From Micromonospora alfalfae (GTDB lineage Bacteria; Actinomycetota; Actinomycetes; Mycobacteriales; Micromonosporaceae): DNA of 33,215 nt. The position numbers and the translations under genes are program-made. A model generated the notes under the pieces. It made no database searches. It had not been told where the DNA came from and was given only the letters and a program-made list of their open reading frames with translations. The stretch lies in assembly GCF_022230925.1 (NCBI RefSeq), contig NZ_JAKKFH010000033.1:1-33215 (forward strand), in the 5' to 3' direction. Below are positions 7,777-15,813 of this stretch, in pieces. Each line of letters opens with the position of its first letter. Positions within the stretch are counted from its first letter, which is position 1.

Positions 7777-7859
7777 TCCGTCGGCGGTACGCCCCGCAGT
7801 GGCGCCCGTCACCCCCGCAACCGGACACCGGGTCGGGAACTCCCTCGGCGTCGGGCCGG

Positions 7860-8135
7860 TCAGCCGCCCGCCACCGAGGGCAGCACCTGCACCTCCGCGC
7901 CGTCCTTGACCGGGGTGGCCAGACCGCCGGAGTGCCGGCAGTCTTCCCCGTCGACGAAGACGTTGACGTAGCGACGCAGCTCGCCACGCTCGTCGCGGAT
8001 GCGCCGGGCCAGCCGGGGGTGCGCGGCGGCCATCTCGTCGAGGACCGCCCGTAGCGTCCCGGCGGCGGTGACGTCCAGCCGACTCGCGCCCCCGGCCTCG
8101 CCGCGCAGCGGGCCGGGCAGCAGCACGGTGACCAC
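7860..8135 (-). CDS. MoaD/ThiS-like ubiquitin-fold sulfur carrier protein
   Basis: A 91-aa beta-grasp protein ending in VLPSVAGG. The C-terminal Gly-Gly is what MoaD/ThiS-type carriers need for adenylation and thiocarboxylation by an E1-like enzyme. The segment RRYVNVFVDGEDCRHSGGLATPVKDGAEVQVLP matches the MoaD C-terminal half. The GTG at 8135 is chosen because GGAGGT lies just upstream, and the previous gene's TGA ends two bases before it, suggesting coupling. No E1 or molybdopterin synthase gene is in view. The pairing with a BNR-repeat protein recurs, to my recollection, in other actinobacteria, and its purpose is unclear. Confidence 0.88.
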   Translation of the reverse strand: MVTVLLPGPLRGEAGGASRLDVTAAGTLRAVLDEMAAAHPRLARRIRDERGELRRYVNVFVDGEDCRHSGGLATPVKDGAEVQVLPSVAGG

Positions 8136-8137
8136 GC

Positions 8138-9223
8138 TCAGACCTCCGCGGCGCGAACGCAGAGCACGTCGGGCAGGTGCGCCGCGACCAACGACCAGGA
8201 GTCGCCCTCGTCGCGGCTGGCGAAGACCGAGCCGGAGCGGGTGCCGAAGTAGACGCCAGCGGGGGTGGCGTCGTCGGCGCACATCGCATCGCGTAGCACC
8301 GCCGGATAGAACGGGCCCTCGGGCAGCCCGACCGACAGCGGCTCCCACTTGCCGCCCGCGTCGACGGAACGGAACACCCGGCACCGGTGGTCGGTCGGGT
8401 ACCGCTCGCCGTCGGCCACCAAGGGGAAGGTCCACACCGTGCCGCCGCGCCCCGGGTGGGCCACCATCGGGAAGCCGAAGTCGCTAGGCAGCCCATCGGC
8501 GATCGAGGACCAGGTGCGGCCGTCGTCATCGGAGCGGTAGACGCCGTGGTGGTTCTGCGCGTACAGCCGCTCGGGGTTGCCGGCGTCCCGGGCCACCTTG
8601 TGCACGCACTGGCCGAACTCCGGCCACTCGTCGGGCAGGAAGTAGGCGCGGATGCCGGTGTTGCCCGGCGTCCAACTCGCCCCGGCGTCCTCCGAGCGGT
8701 AGACCCCGCCGGTGGACATGGCGACAAGCAGCCGAGCCGGGTCACGAGGGTGGGGCAGCACGGTGTGCACCGCCTGACCGCCGAAGCCGCCCTCCCACTG
8801 CGGGCGGTGCGGGTGGTCCCAGAGGGAACGGACCAGCTCGAAGCTGCGGCCACCGTCGGTGGACTTGAACAACGCCGAGGGCTCCGTGCCCGCCCAGACG
8901 ACGTCCGGCTCGTCGGGGCCGGCCGGCATCAACTGCCAGACCCGCCCGAGGGAGACGCCGGTGTCGGCCGGAAACGCGACAGGCGCCTGGTCGGGCTCGT
9001 CCCAGGAAGCGCCGAGGTCGTCGCTGGTGGCGACGCTGGGGCCGAAGTGTGAGCTGGTCATGCCGGCCAGCAGCCGCGGGGTGGAACGACGGGTGTCGAC
9101 AGCGACAGCGTAGACACCGGTCATCGGAAAGTGCGGACCGGTGATCTCCCAACTGCGCCGGTCGTCGGTGCTGGTGGCGAGAAACAATCCCTTGGCCGTG
9201 CCGATCGCGAGCAGTCTTGCCAT
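8138..9223 (-). CDS. BNR/Asp-box beta-propeller protein
   Basis: A 361-aa predicted beta-propeller of the WD40/YVTN/BNR-like group. Several Asp-box motifs (S-x-D-x-G-x-x-W) are visible: STDDRRSW, TSDDLGASW, STDGGRSF, SEDAGASW, SDDDGRTW, SVDAGGKW and SRDEGDSW. They are spaced as in sialidase- or Vps10-like propellers. No signal peptide is evident (start MARLLAIGTAKGLFLAT), so a cytoplasmic location is likely. The sialidase catalytic residues cannot be assigned, and I would not call it a glycosidase. It is co-transcribed with the downstream MoaD-like gene. Function unknown. Confidence 0.88.
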   Translation of the reverse strand: MARLLAIGTAKGLFLATSTDDRRSWEITGPHFPMTGVYAVAVDTRRSTPRLLAGMTSSHFGPSVATSDDLGASWDEPDQAPVAFPADTGVSLGRVWQLMPAGPDEPDVVWAGTEPSALFKSTDGGRSFELVRSLWDHPHRPQWEGGFGGQAVHTVLPHPRDPARLLVAMSTGGVYRSEDAGASWTPGNTGIRAYFLPDEWPEFGQCVHKVARDAGNPERLYAQNHHGVYRSDDDGRTWSSIADGLPSDFGFPMVAHPGRGGTVWTFPLVADGERYPTDHRCRVFRSVDAGGKWEPLSVGLPEGPFYPAVLRDAMCADDATPAGVYFGTRSGSVFASRDEGDSWSLVAAHLPDVLCVRAAEV

Positions 9224-9310
9224 GACGTCCTCCGAACCGTCGGCGAGCAGATCCGGTGATTATGGCCACACCCCCCGACAGACTTCCGTGCCCACACGCG
9301 GACGGCGCTC

Positions 9311-9952
9311 TCAGCGCCGGATGCGGGGCACGTGCCGGCGGTACGCGCTGACCGTGGGGTCGCCGTCGAGCCAGAACCGCCAGGGCAGATCGTGGGCGCC
9401 GGTCACGCCGACCCGGGGGCCCGCCACCACCGTCTCCGGCGGCACCGGCCGGGCCGGCGGACGCAGGCGGACCGGACCGTCGCCGAGCAGGTACGCCCCG
9501 TACGCCTCGCGGTCGATGCCGAGCGCCGAGCAGAGCCGGGCGGGCCCGCGGGCCAGGTCCACGTCCCGCCGGATGGCCGGCCGGCGCTCCCGTGCCGTGG
9601 GCAGCCCGTCGACCACCTCGCCGGCGCGCAGCAGCACGGCGGAGGCCTCCCCCTCGACCCCGGTGACCACGTTCATGCACCAGTGCATCCCGTAGGTGAA
9701 GTAGACGTAGGCGTGCCCGGCGGGGCCGAACATCACGGCGTTGCGCGGGGTGCGGCCCCGATGGGCGTGCGAGGCGGGATCACCGCCGCTTCCCGCGTAC
9801 GCCTCGACCTCGGTGATCCGGACGGTGACCCCGCCGACGTGCAGCAGGCAGCCCAGCAGCCCGCGCGCCGCCGGCAGCAGTGGACCGGCGAGAAGGTCCG
9901 CCAGCGCCACCAGGTCGGCGGCGGTGCCGCGGTCACCGGACGACAGGGTCAT
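9311..9952 (-). CDS. mpg: 3-methyladenine DNA glycosylase (AAG/Mpg family)
   Basis: A 213-aa base-excision repair enzyme of the mammalian AAG type, which removes alkylated purines and hypoxanthine from DNA. Landmarks are ITEVEAYAG, containing the catalytic Glu, then the DPASHAHRGRTPRNAVMFGPAGHAYVYFTYGMHWCMNVV block that holds the base-flipping Tyr region, and LARGPARLCSALGI. The length is normal for bacterial members. The ATG at 9952 gives the usual family start. An in-frame ATG at 9970 is possible and neither has a strong ribosome binding site. It is divergent from the secreted-protein gene. Confidence 0.93.
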   Translation of the reverse strand: MTLSSGDRGTAADLVALADLLAGPLLPAARGLLGCLLHVGGVTVRITEVEAYAGSGGDPASHAHRGRTPRNAVMFGPAGHAYVYFTYGMHWCMNVVTGVEGEASAVLLRAGEVVDGLPTARERRPAIRRDVDLARGPARLCSALGIDREAYGAYLLGDGPVRLRPPARPVPPETVVAGPRVGVTGAHDLPWRFWLDGDPTVSAYRRHVPRIRR

Positions 9953-10126
9953 GTCCCCGACGGTACCCATCCCGCCACCGGCCGGCGCGCTGACCTTTCC
10001 GCGCCGCCCGAACAAGACTCACGTCGCAGATCAGACAGTCGGCCGAACAGTGAAACCCGAGCACCGGCTCGGGAGTGTTCCCGATGTCGTCGCAGGGAGC
10101 GACGACACACACGGGAGGAAACCACC
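9953..10126 (+). promoter_or_regulatory. Structured 5' region of the secreted-protein gene
   Basis: This gap holds two strong inverted repeats ahead of the gene at 10127: CCCGAG/CTCGGG (10056-10061 with 10068-10073) and GTCGTCGC/GCGACGAC (10086-10093 with 10099-10106, loop AGGGA). The second ends eight bases before the GGGAGGA ribosome binding site. They could be mRNA hairpins or a protein-binding palindrome. No clear -35/-10 was found. Confidence 0.4.
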
Positions 10127-10582
10127 ATGACCGTACGGAGCATCCGGCGACCACTGATCGCCACCGGTCTCGTCGCGGCAGCCGCGACCCTGGCCTTCAC
10201 CCCATCGGCCAGCGCGAGCGTCCCACTGCGGGCCGCGGCGCAGGCCGACGACGCGTCTGTGACCGCGTTCGTGGTCGGCGCCACGGGCAAGATCGAGGCG
10301 AAGGGCGCGGCGGCGATCGTGCCGGTCACCGTCACCTGCTCGAAGGCCGTCGACTTCGATCTCACGGTCAAGGTCGCGCAGGCGGTCGGCCAGACGATGC
10401 GCGCGGGCACGACGGTTCGGAGGGTCACCTGCGCGGAGGGCACCCAGCAGGTGCGGATCGCGGTGATCCCGGTCGAGCGTCCGTTCGCAGCGGGCGTCGC
10501 GTTCGGCGTGCTGACCGCGAGCCCCTGTGACCCGTACTGCACACCCATGCACGACGAGCGCCCGTTCAACCTGGCGTTCTGA
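10127..10582 (+). CDS. Small secreted protein of unknown function
   Basis: A 151-aa precursor. Residues 1-30 form a Sec signal peptide: basic TVRSIRR, hydrophobic PLIATGLVAAAATLAF, then an A-x-A site at about ASA30. The mature part of about 120 residues reads like an all-beta domain, with alternating V/T strands. Its four cysteines (VTCSK, RVTCAEG, SPCDPYC) could form two disulfides, the last two within a C-x3-C near the C-terminus. I do not recognise the family. GGAGGAAACCACC precedes the ATG. A strong hairpin follows the stop, so the gene is probably monocistronic. Confidence 0.8.
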   Translation: MTVRSIRRPLIATGLVAAAATLAFTPSASASVPLRAAAQADDASVTAFVVGATGKIEAKGAAAIVPVTVTCSKAVDFDLTVKVAQAVGQTMRAGTTVRRVTCAEGTQQVRIAVIPVERPFAAGVAFGVLTASPCDPYCTPMHDERPFNLAF

Positions 10583-10588
10583 GGCGTC

Positions 10589-10621
10589 GCCTGGCGGCAC
10601 GGCATGCCCGTGCCGCCAGGC
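10589..10621 (+). terminator. Terminator after the secreted-protein gene
   Basis: A perfect 14-bp inverted repeat, GCCTGGCGGCACGG (10589-10602) and its complement (10608-10621), with a five-base loop. It lies seven bases past the stop codon. Only a weak T-run (TTC) follows, as is common for actinobacterial terminators. Confidence 0.7.
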
Positions 10622-10633
10622 TTCAACAGTTCG

Positions 10634-10662
10634 TTGACAATCTGACGTTCATAAGGTGTGCT
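10634..10662 (+). promoter_or_regulatory. Promoter of the HTH protein gene; transcript may be leaderless
   Basis: A perfect TTGACA (10634-10639) is followed after 17 bases by TGTGCT (10657-10662). The ATG of the next gene lies six bases further on, exactly where transcription should start. No ribosome binding site precedes that ATG. Leaderless mRNAs are common in actinobacteria. Confidence 0.5.
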
Positions 10663-10668
10663 CGGGGT

Positions 10669-11094
10669 ATGACGACCGAGGACATCTTCACCGCGCCGGA
10701 CCCGGGCCGAGCCCGCGCCCACCGCACCCACGAGGCGTTGCAACGGATCAGCGAGCGGCACGCCGGCACCGACACGCGGCGGGGCCGGTGGGCCCACCCG
10801 TACGTGCTCGACCCGTGGGAGGCGGTCGCCCTGGTCACCGCGCTGGCCGCTGGCGGGGCCGAGCGCGAACCCGCGGAAGAGCCGATCGACGCCGCCGACC
10901 TGACCGCCGCGCTGACCCTGCTGCCCCACGTCCGCGCCGAGCTCGACGCCCTGGAGGCCGGCCTGCTGACGCTGGCCCGCGACCGTGGGCTGACCTGGCA
11001 GGCGATCGCCTACGGGCTGGGGTTGGGCAGCGCACAGGCGGCCCGGCAGCGCTACGAGCGGGTCGCCGCCCGCTCGGCCGAGCAGACCCCCTGA
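10669..11094 (+). CDS. Small HTH-like DNA-binding protein
   Basis: A 141-aa soluble protein with a charged N-terminus and a helical C-terminal half. The stretch LTLARDRGLTWQAIAYGLGLGSAQAARQRYERV (about residues 101-133) reads as a helix-turn-helix. T-W-Q-A-I-A is the first helix, G-L-G-S-A-Q-A-A the recognition helix, and the R-Q-R-Y-E-R tail is basic. It resembles the short DNA-binding proteins widespread in actinomycetes; the target is unknown. The start rests on the promoter geometry at 10634-10662, not on a ribosome binding site. Confidence 0.75.
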   Translation: MTTEDIFTAPDPGRARAHRTHEALQRISERHAGTDTRRGRWAHPYVLDPWEAVALVTALAAGGAEREPAEEPIDAADLTAALTLLPHVRAELDALEAGLLTLARDRGLTWQAIAYGLGLGSAQAARQRYERVAARSAEQTP

Positions 11095-11187
11095 TCCGGT
11101 ACGTCCTCAAACCGACGCCCGGATCGGCACGCCGCGCCTACGACGGCTGCGGGGCGGGCACACTGTGCGCACGACGAGGAGGCACCC

Positions 11188-11541
11188 ATGGAGCGCGCGG
11201 AGATGCTGGCGTACTGCCTGGCCAAGCCGGGAGCGTGGCTGGACCAGCCGTGGGAGGGCGACGAGGTGGTGAAGGTGGGCGGCCGGATCTTCGCGTTCCT
11301 CGGCAGCGACAACGGCAAGCCGACGGTCGGCATCAAGTGCGGGGCGACCCGGGAGGTGGCCGACGAGTGGCTGCACCGACACCCCGACGACGCCAGCGTG
11401 ATGGCCTACATCGGCCGGTCCGGGTGGAACACGCTGCGCCTGGACGGCGGAATCGATGACGAGGAGCTGACCGAGGCGGTCGACTCGTCGTACGACATGG
11501 TGGTGGCGAAGCTCCCCAAGCGGGAGCGCCCGACGGCCTGA
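11188..11541 (+). CDS. MmcQ/YjbR family protein
   Basis: A 117-aa protein of the YjbR/MmcQ family, which has a CyaY-like alpha/beta fold and is often annotated as DNA-binding without firm proof. Typical segments are KPGAWLDQPWEGDEVVKVGGRIFAFLG at the N-terminus and MAYIGRSGWNTLRLDGGIDDEELTEAVDSSYDMVVAKLPK at the end. GAGGAGG lies shortly before the ATG. It faces the arginine operon tail to tail (43 bases between stops). Confidence 0.9.
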   Translation: MERAEMLAYCLAKPGAWLDQPWEGDEVVKVGGRIFAFLGSDNGKPTVGIKCGATREVADEWLHRHPDDASVMAYIGRSGWNTLRLDGGIDDEELTEAVDSSYDMVVAKLPKRERPTA

Positions 11542-11584
11542 ACCGCCGCGGCGCCGGCGGCCAGCGCCGACGCCACGGCACAGC

Positions 11585-13051
11585 TCAGCGCGGAACGACA
11601 GCCTCGGTGGCCCACTCCCGCCAACCGGCCAGCCGGTCCGCCGCGGCGGCGAGCTGATCGGCGACCGGGCCAGGGCCGGTGGAACCAGGGGTGGTCCGGG
11701 CCGCGAGAGCCGAACGGACCGAGAGCACGTCCCGCACCGACGGGTCGAGGTGCCCGCTGATCGCGGTCAGGTCCTCGTCGGAGACGTCGTTCAGCTCGCA
11801 CTCCCGAGCCGCGCACAGTGCCACCAACTGGCCGGTGATCTCGTGCGCGTCGCGGAACGGCACGTTGCGCCGGACCAGCCAGTCGGCGACCTCGGTGGCG
11901 AGGGAGAAGCCGACCGGAGCGGCGGCGACGAGGCGGTCCACCCGGACCGTCATCGTGGAGATCATTCCCGCCAGGGCCGGAAGCAGCAGTTCCAGGGTGT
12001 CGACCGCGTCGAAGGCCGGCTCCTTGTCCTCCTGCATGTCCCGGTCGTAGGTCATCGGCAGGCCCTTGAGCATGGTGAGCACCGTCACCAGGCCGCCGAC
12101 CAGGCGCCCGGACTTGCCCCGGGCCAGCTCGGCGATGTCCGCGTTCTTCTTCTGCGGCATGATCGACGAACCGGTGGCGAAGGAGTCGTCCAGCTCCACC
12201 CAGCCGAACTCGTGCGAGGTCCAGAGCACCACCTCCTCGCCGAGCCGGGACAGGTGCACCCCGATCAGGGCGGTGGTGAAGAGGAACTCGGCCACGAAGT
12301 CCCGGTCGGCGACGGCGTCCATCGAGTTGGCGAACGACGTACGGAAGCCCAGCTCCTTCGCCACCGCCACCGGGTCCAGTGGGAGCCCGGACCCGGCCAG
12401 GGCGCCCGCGCCGAGCGGGCTGATCGCCGCCCGGTGGTCCCAGTCGCGCAGCCGCTCGAGGTCGCGCAGCAGCGGCTGCACGTGGGCGAGCAGCCAGTGC
12501 CCGAAGGTGACCGGCTGGGCGTGCTGGAGGTGGGTCATGCCCGGCGCGGCGGTGTCGATGTGCCGCTCGGCCTGCTCGACCAGCGCCTCCGCCAGCTCGA
12601 CCAGGCGGCTGGCCACGCCCCGGGCGTGGTCGCGCAGGTAGAGCCGCAGGTCGGTGGCGACCTGGTCGTTGCGGGACCGGCCGGCGCGTAGCTTGCCACC
12701 GAGGCTGCCGAGACGCTCCAGCAGACCGCGCTCCAGCGCGGTGTGCACGTCCTCGTCGTCGATGGTGGGGCGGAACGTTCCGGAGGCGCAGGCGGCCTCC
12801 AGGTCGTCCAGCGCGGCCAGCATCCGGCCCAGCTCCTCCGGATCGAGCAGGCCCGCGCCAGCGAGGACCCGGGCGTGCGCCCGGGACCCGGCGATGTCGT
12901 ACGGGGCCAGGCGCCAGTCGAACTGCACGCTCACCGACAGTCGGGCGAGCGCCTCGGCGGGGCCGCCCGCGAACCGGCCACCCCAGAGGCTCGTCCGGTT
13001 GGTGGCGGCGCTGTTCTCAGTCAGGCTCTTGTCGTCCACGTCGCCCATCAT
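11585..13051 (-). CDS. argH: Argininosuccinate lyase
   Basis: A 488-aa enzyme that splits argininosuccinate into arginine and fumarate, the last step of arginine synthesis. The fumarase/aspartase superfamily signature GSSIMPQKKNAD (residues 294-305) carries the catalytic Ser on its flexible loop. The T-H-x-Q-x-A-Q-P element (173-180) and GRSRNDQV (124-131) line the site. It is the last gene of the arg operon, 73 bases behind argG. That gap contains a repeat (13062-13119) whose AAAGG serves as the ribosome binding site, 12 bases before the ATG at 13051. A second in-frame ATG lies at 13048. Confidence 0.98.
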   Translation of the reverse strand: MMGDVDDKSLTENSAATNRTSLWGGRFAGGPAEALARLSVSVQFDWRLAPYDIAGSRAHARVLAGAGLLDPEELGRMLAALDDLEAACASGTFRPTIDDEDVHTALERGLLERLGSLGGKLRAGRSRNDQVATDLRLYLRDHARGVASRLVELAEALVEQAERHIDTAAPGMTHLQHAQPVTFGHWLLAHVQPLLRDLERLRDWDHRAAISPLGAGALAGSGLPLDPVAVAKELGFRTSFANSMDAVADRDFVAEFLFTTALIGVHLSRLGEEVVLWTSHEFGWVELDDSFATGSSIMPQKKNADIAELARGKSGRLVGGLVTVLTMLKGLPMTYDRDMQEDKEPAFDAVDTLELLLPALAGMISTMTVRVDRLVAAAPVGFSLATEVADWLVRRNVPFRDAHEITGQLVALCAARECELNDVSDEDLTAISGHLDPSVRDVLSVRSALAARTTPGSTGPGPVADQLAAAADRLAGWREWATEAVVPR

Positions 13052-13061
13052 TGCGTTGGTT

Positions 13062-13119
13062 GCCTTTCGCTCGCGACTGCGGGGCCCGCTTGCCGCGCCT
13101 GCTCAGTCTCCGCGCTCAC
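13062..13119 (-). repeat. Interspersed repeat, copy A, in the argG-argH gap
   Basis: On the minus strand it begins GTGAGCGCG and ends GCAGTCGCGAGCGAAAGGC. It fills most of the gap and supplies the AAAGG ribosome binding site of argH. The two ends match copy B (17949-18000) nearly perfectly (one difference in the 19-base end), while the middle differs in sequence and length (58 versus 52 bases). Confidence 0.8.
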
Positions 13120-13124
13120 ACATG

Positions 13125-14336
13125 TCACTGGCCGCCACCGCCCAGCCGGGCGTCCCGAGCGGCGGCCATCCGGCTCGGCAGCCCCCACAGCTGCACGAAG
13201 CCCTTGGCCAGGGACTGGTCGAAGGTGTCGCCGGTGTCGTAGGTGGCCATCTGAAAGTCGTAGAGGCTCGCCTCGGAGCGCCGGCCGGTCACAGTGGCCC
13301 GGCCGCCGTGCAGGATCACCCGCACCTCGCCGCTCACGTGCCGCTGCGCGTCGTCGATGAACGCGTCCAGCGACGCCTTCAGCGGCGAGAACCACAGCCC
13401 GTCGTAGACGAGTTCGCCCCAGCGCTGGTCGACGCCCCTCTTGAACCGGGCCAGGTCCCGCTCGACGGTCACCGCCTCCAACTCCTGGTGGGCCGTGATC
13501 AGCGCGATCGCGCCGGGCGCCTCGTACACCTCTCGGCTCTTGATGCCGACCAGGCGGTCCTCGACCATGTCGAGCCGGCCCACGCCCTGCGCGCCGGCGC
13601 GCCGGTTGAGCTCCAGGATCGCCTGGTACGGGGTGACCGTCTCACCGTCGATCGCCACCGGCACGCCGCCGTCGAAGGTGATCACGACCTCGTCGGGGTC
13701 GCGCTCCTGGGTCGGGTCGGAGGTGTACGAGTAGAGGCCCTCGACCGGGGCGTTCCAGATGTCCTCCAGGAAGCCGGTCTCCACCGCGCGACCCCACAGG
13801 TTCTGGTCGACCGAGTACGGCGACCTGGCCGACACGTCGATCGGCAGCCCCTTCTCCTCGGCGAAGGCGATCGCCTTGTCCCTGGTCCAGGCGAAGTCCC
13901 GGGCCGGCGCGATGATCTTCAGGTCGGGGGCGAGCGCGTTCAGGCCCACCTCGAACCGGACCTGGTCGTTGCCCTTGCCGGTACAGCCGTGCGACACGAT
14001 CGTGCCGCGGTGCTTGCGTGCCGCCGCCACCAGGTGCTTGACGATCAGCGGCCGGGACAGCGCCGACACCAGGGGGTAGCGGTCCATGTAGAGCGCGTTG
14101 GCCCGGATCGCCGGCAGGCAGTACTCGGCGGCGAACTCGTCGCGCGCGTCCACCACCTCGGACTCGGCGGCGCCGCAGTCCAGGGCACGCTGCCGAATGG
14201 CGTCGAGATCCTCACCGCCCTGCCCGACGTCGACAGCGACAGCGATCACCTCGGCGCCGGTCTGCTCGGACAGGTACGGAATGGCGACGGAGGTGTCCAA
14301 CCCGCCGGAGTACGCGAGCACGACCCGCTCGGTCAT
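13125..14336 (-). CDS. argG: Argininosuccinate synthase
   Basis: A 403-aa ATP-dependent enzyme joining citrulline and aspartate to argininosuccinate. The PP-loop AYSGGLDTS (residues 8-16) binds ATP. Other family blocks include GCTGKGNDQVRFE in the middle and SPYSVDQNLWGRAVE. The length is standard. Its ATG overlaps the argR stop by four bases, and AAGGGAA lies about ten bases upstream within argR, so it is translationally coupled to the regulator. Confidence 0.98.
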   Translation of the reverse strand: MTERVVLAYSGGLDTSVAIPYLSEQTGAEVIAVAVDVGQGGEDLDAIRQRALDCGAAESEVVDARDEFAAEYCLPAIRANALYMDRYPLVSALSRPLIVKHLVAAARKHRGTIVSHGCTGKGNDQVRFEVGLNALAPDLKIIAPARDFAWTRDKAIAFAEEKGLPIDVSARSPYSVDQNLWGRAVETGFLEDIWNAPVEGLYSYTSDPTQERDPDEVVITFDGGVPVAIDGETVTPYQAILELNRRAGAQGVGRLDMVEDRLVGIKSREVYEAPGAIALITAHQELEAVTVERDLARFKRGVDQRWGELVYDGLWFSPLKASLDAFIDDAQRHVSGEVRVILHGGRATVTGRRSEASLYDFQMATYDTGDTFDQSLAKGFVQLWGLPSRMAAARDARLGGGGQ

Positions 14337-14848
14337 GACGTGATGTTCCCTTCAGCGGTGTCTTCCCGGCGGGCCCAGCCGGCGAGCTTGTCTCCGAGTG
14401 CCGCCCCGCCGACGGCCTCACGGGCCACCACGAGGATGGTGTCGTCGCCGGCGATGGTGCCGACGATCTCGGGCAGGCCTGCCCGGTCCAACGCGCTCGC
14501 CAGGTACTGGGCCGCACCCGGCGGTGTCCGCAGCACGGCGATGTTGCCGCTGGAGTCGACCCCGTTGAGCAGTTCACGCAGCAGCCGTACCAGCCTGGCC
14601 GGCGCGGCCTCGGCGTCGCGCAACGGTCGCTGCCCGTCCTCGGGGATCAGGTAGACGGCCGGACCGTCGCCGCCGCGCACCTTGACCGCGCCCAACTCCT
14701 CCAGGTCCCGCGAGAGGGTGGCCTGGGTGACGCCGACCCCGTCGGCGGCGAGCAGGTCGGCCAGCTCGGTCTGCGACCGGATCGACCGGTCACGGATCAG
14801 CTCCACGATCCGGGCGTGCCGGGCCGCGCGAGTCAGCGGCGCTGTCAT
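14333..14848 (-). CDS. argR: Arginine repressor
   Basis: A 171-aa ArgR/AhrC-type hexameric regulator. Residues about 1-75 form the winged helix, with the recognition segment VTQATLSRDLEELGAVKV. The C-terminal oligomerisation and arginine-binding domain ends with EIVGTIAGDDTILVVAR, whose GTIAGDD turn supplies the acidic arginine ligands. It is embedded in the operon between argF and argG, overlapping both by four bases, so it is expected to repress its own synthesis through the site before argC. Confidence 0.97.
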   Translation of the reverse strand: MTAPLTRAARHARIVELIRDRSIRSQTELADLLAADGVGVTQATLSRDLEELGAVKVRGGDGPAVYLIPEDGQRPLRDAEAAPARLVRLLRELLNGVDSSGNIAVLRTPPGAAQYLASALDRAGLPEIVGTIAGDDTILVVAREAVGGAALGDKLAGWARREDTAEGNITS

Positions 14849-15813
14849 CGCTGCCCTCCGGTGACGGCATCGCCGGTCGCCTGGCCTCCCGTGCCGGTTC
14901 CCAGCAGGAACGTCAGCAGCGCCTTCTGCGCGTGCAGCCGGTTCTCCGCCTGGTCGAAGACCGCGCTCTGCGGGCCGTCGAGCACCTCGTCGGTGATTTC
15001 CTCACCACGGTGCGCGGGCAGGCAGTGCAGCACTATCGCGTCCGGTGCGGCCTGACCGAGCAGCTCCTTGTTGACCTGGTACGGCAGGAACGGGGTGATC
15101 CGGTCCAACCCGTCGGACTCCTGCCCCATCGACGTCCAGGTGTCGGTGGCCAGCACGTCGGCGTCGCGTACCGCCTGGGTCGGGTCGGTCAGCACCCGCA
15201 CCGACCCGCCGGTCCGCGCGGCGATCTGGGCGGCCCGTTCCACCACTGCCGTGTCCGGCGCGAACCCGGCCGGGCCGGCGATCCGCACGTGCATCCCGGC
15301 GGTCGCCCCGGCCAGCAGGTACGACTGCGCCATGTTGTTCGCGCCGTCCCCCACGTACGCCAGGGTGCGGCCGGCCGTGCCACCGCACCGCTCCCGGATG
15401 GTGAGCAGGTCGGCCAGCAGCTGGCACGGGTGGAAACCGTCGGTGAGCGCGTTGACCACCGGCACCGTCGCGCCCGCCGCCACCTCGGCGATCCGCTCGT
15501 CACCGTGGGTCCGCAGCACGATCGCCGCGACGTAGCGGGACAGCACCCGCCCCGCGTCGGCGAGCGACTCACCGCGACCGAAGTGGGTGACCTGGGTGTC
15601 CACCACCAGGGGGTGCCCGCCCAGCTCGGCGATCCCCGCGTCGAACGAGATCCTGGTCCGCAGGCTCTGCTTGTCGAAGAGCACCGCCACCGAGCGGGGC
15701 CCGACCAACGGCCGGTGGCCGAACCGGTCCGCCTTCATCAGCGCCGCCAGGTCGAGGACCGCTGACTGTTCGGCCGGCGAAAGGTCGTCGTCGCGCAGGA
15801 AGTGCCGGGTCAT
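14845..15813 (-). CDS. argF: Ornithine carbamoyltransferase
   Basis: A 322-aa enzyme that makes citrulline from ornithine and carbamoyl phosphate. The carbamoyl-phosphate motif S-x-R-T-R appears as SLRTR (residues 50-54). The ornithine-side HCLPAHRGEE is present near residue 285. The ATG at 15813 overlaps the argD stop by four bases. The reading frame continues upstream, but that part is a shadow of argD. The C-terminus ends with a short Gly/Thr-rich tail (GTGTGGQATGDAVTGGQR) beyond the usual end. Confidence 0.97.
   Translation of the reverse strand: MTRHFLRDDDLSPAEQSAVLDLAALMKADRFGHRPLVGPRSVAVLFDKQSLRTRISFDAGIAELGGHPLVVDTQVTHFGRGESLADAGRVLSRYVAAIVLRTHGDERIAEVAAGATVPVVNALTDGFHPCQLLADLLTIRERCGGTAGRTLAYVGDGANNMAQSYLLAGATAGMHVRIAGPAGFAPDTAVVERAAQIAARTGGSVRVLTDPTQAVRDADVLATDTWTSMGQESDGLDRITPFLPYQVNKELLGQAAPDAIVLHCLPAHRGEEITDEVLDGPQSAVFDQAENRLHAQKALLTFLLGTGTGGQATGDAVTGGQR

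Noticed and set aside
12654..14654. A 666-codon open frame on the plus strand across argH/argG/argR
   Set aside because: It is antisense to three certain arg genes. Long antisense frames are expected in DNA this GC-rich, and the translation is Arg/Ser-rich without any domain.
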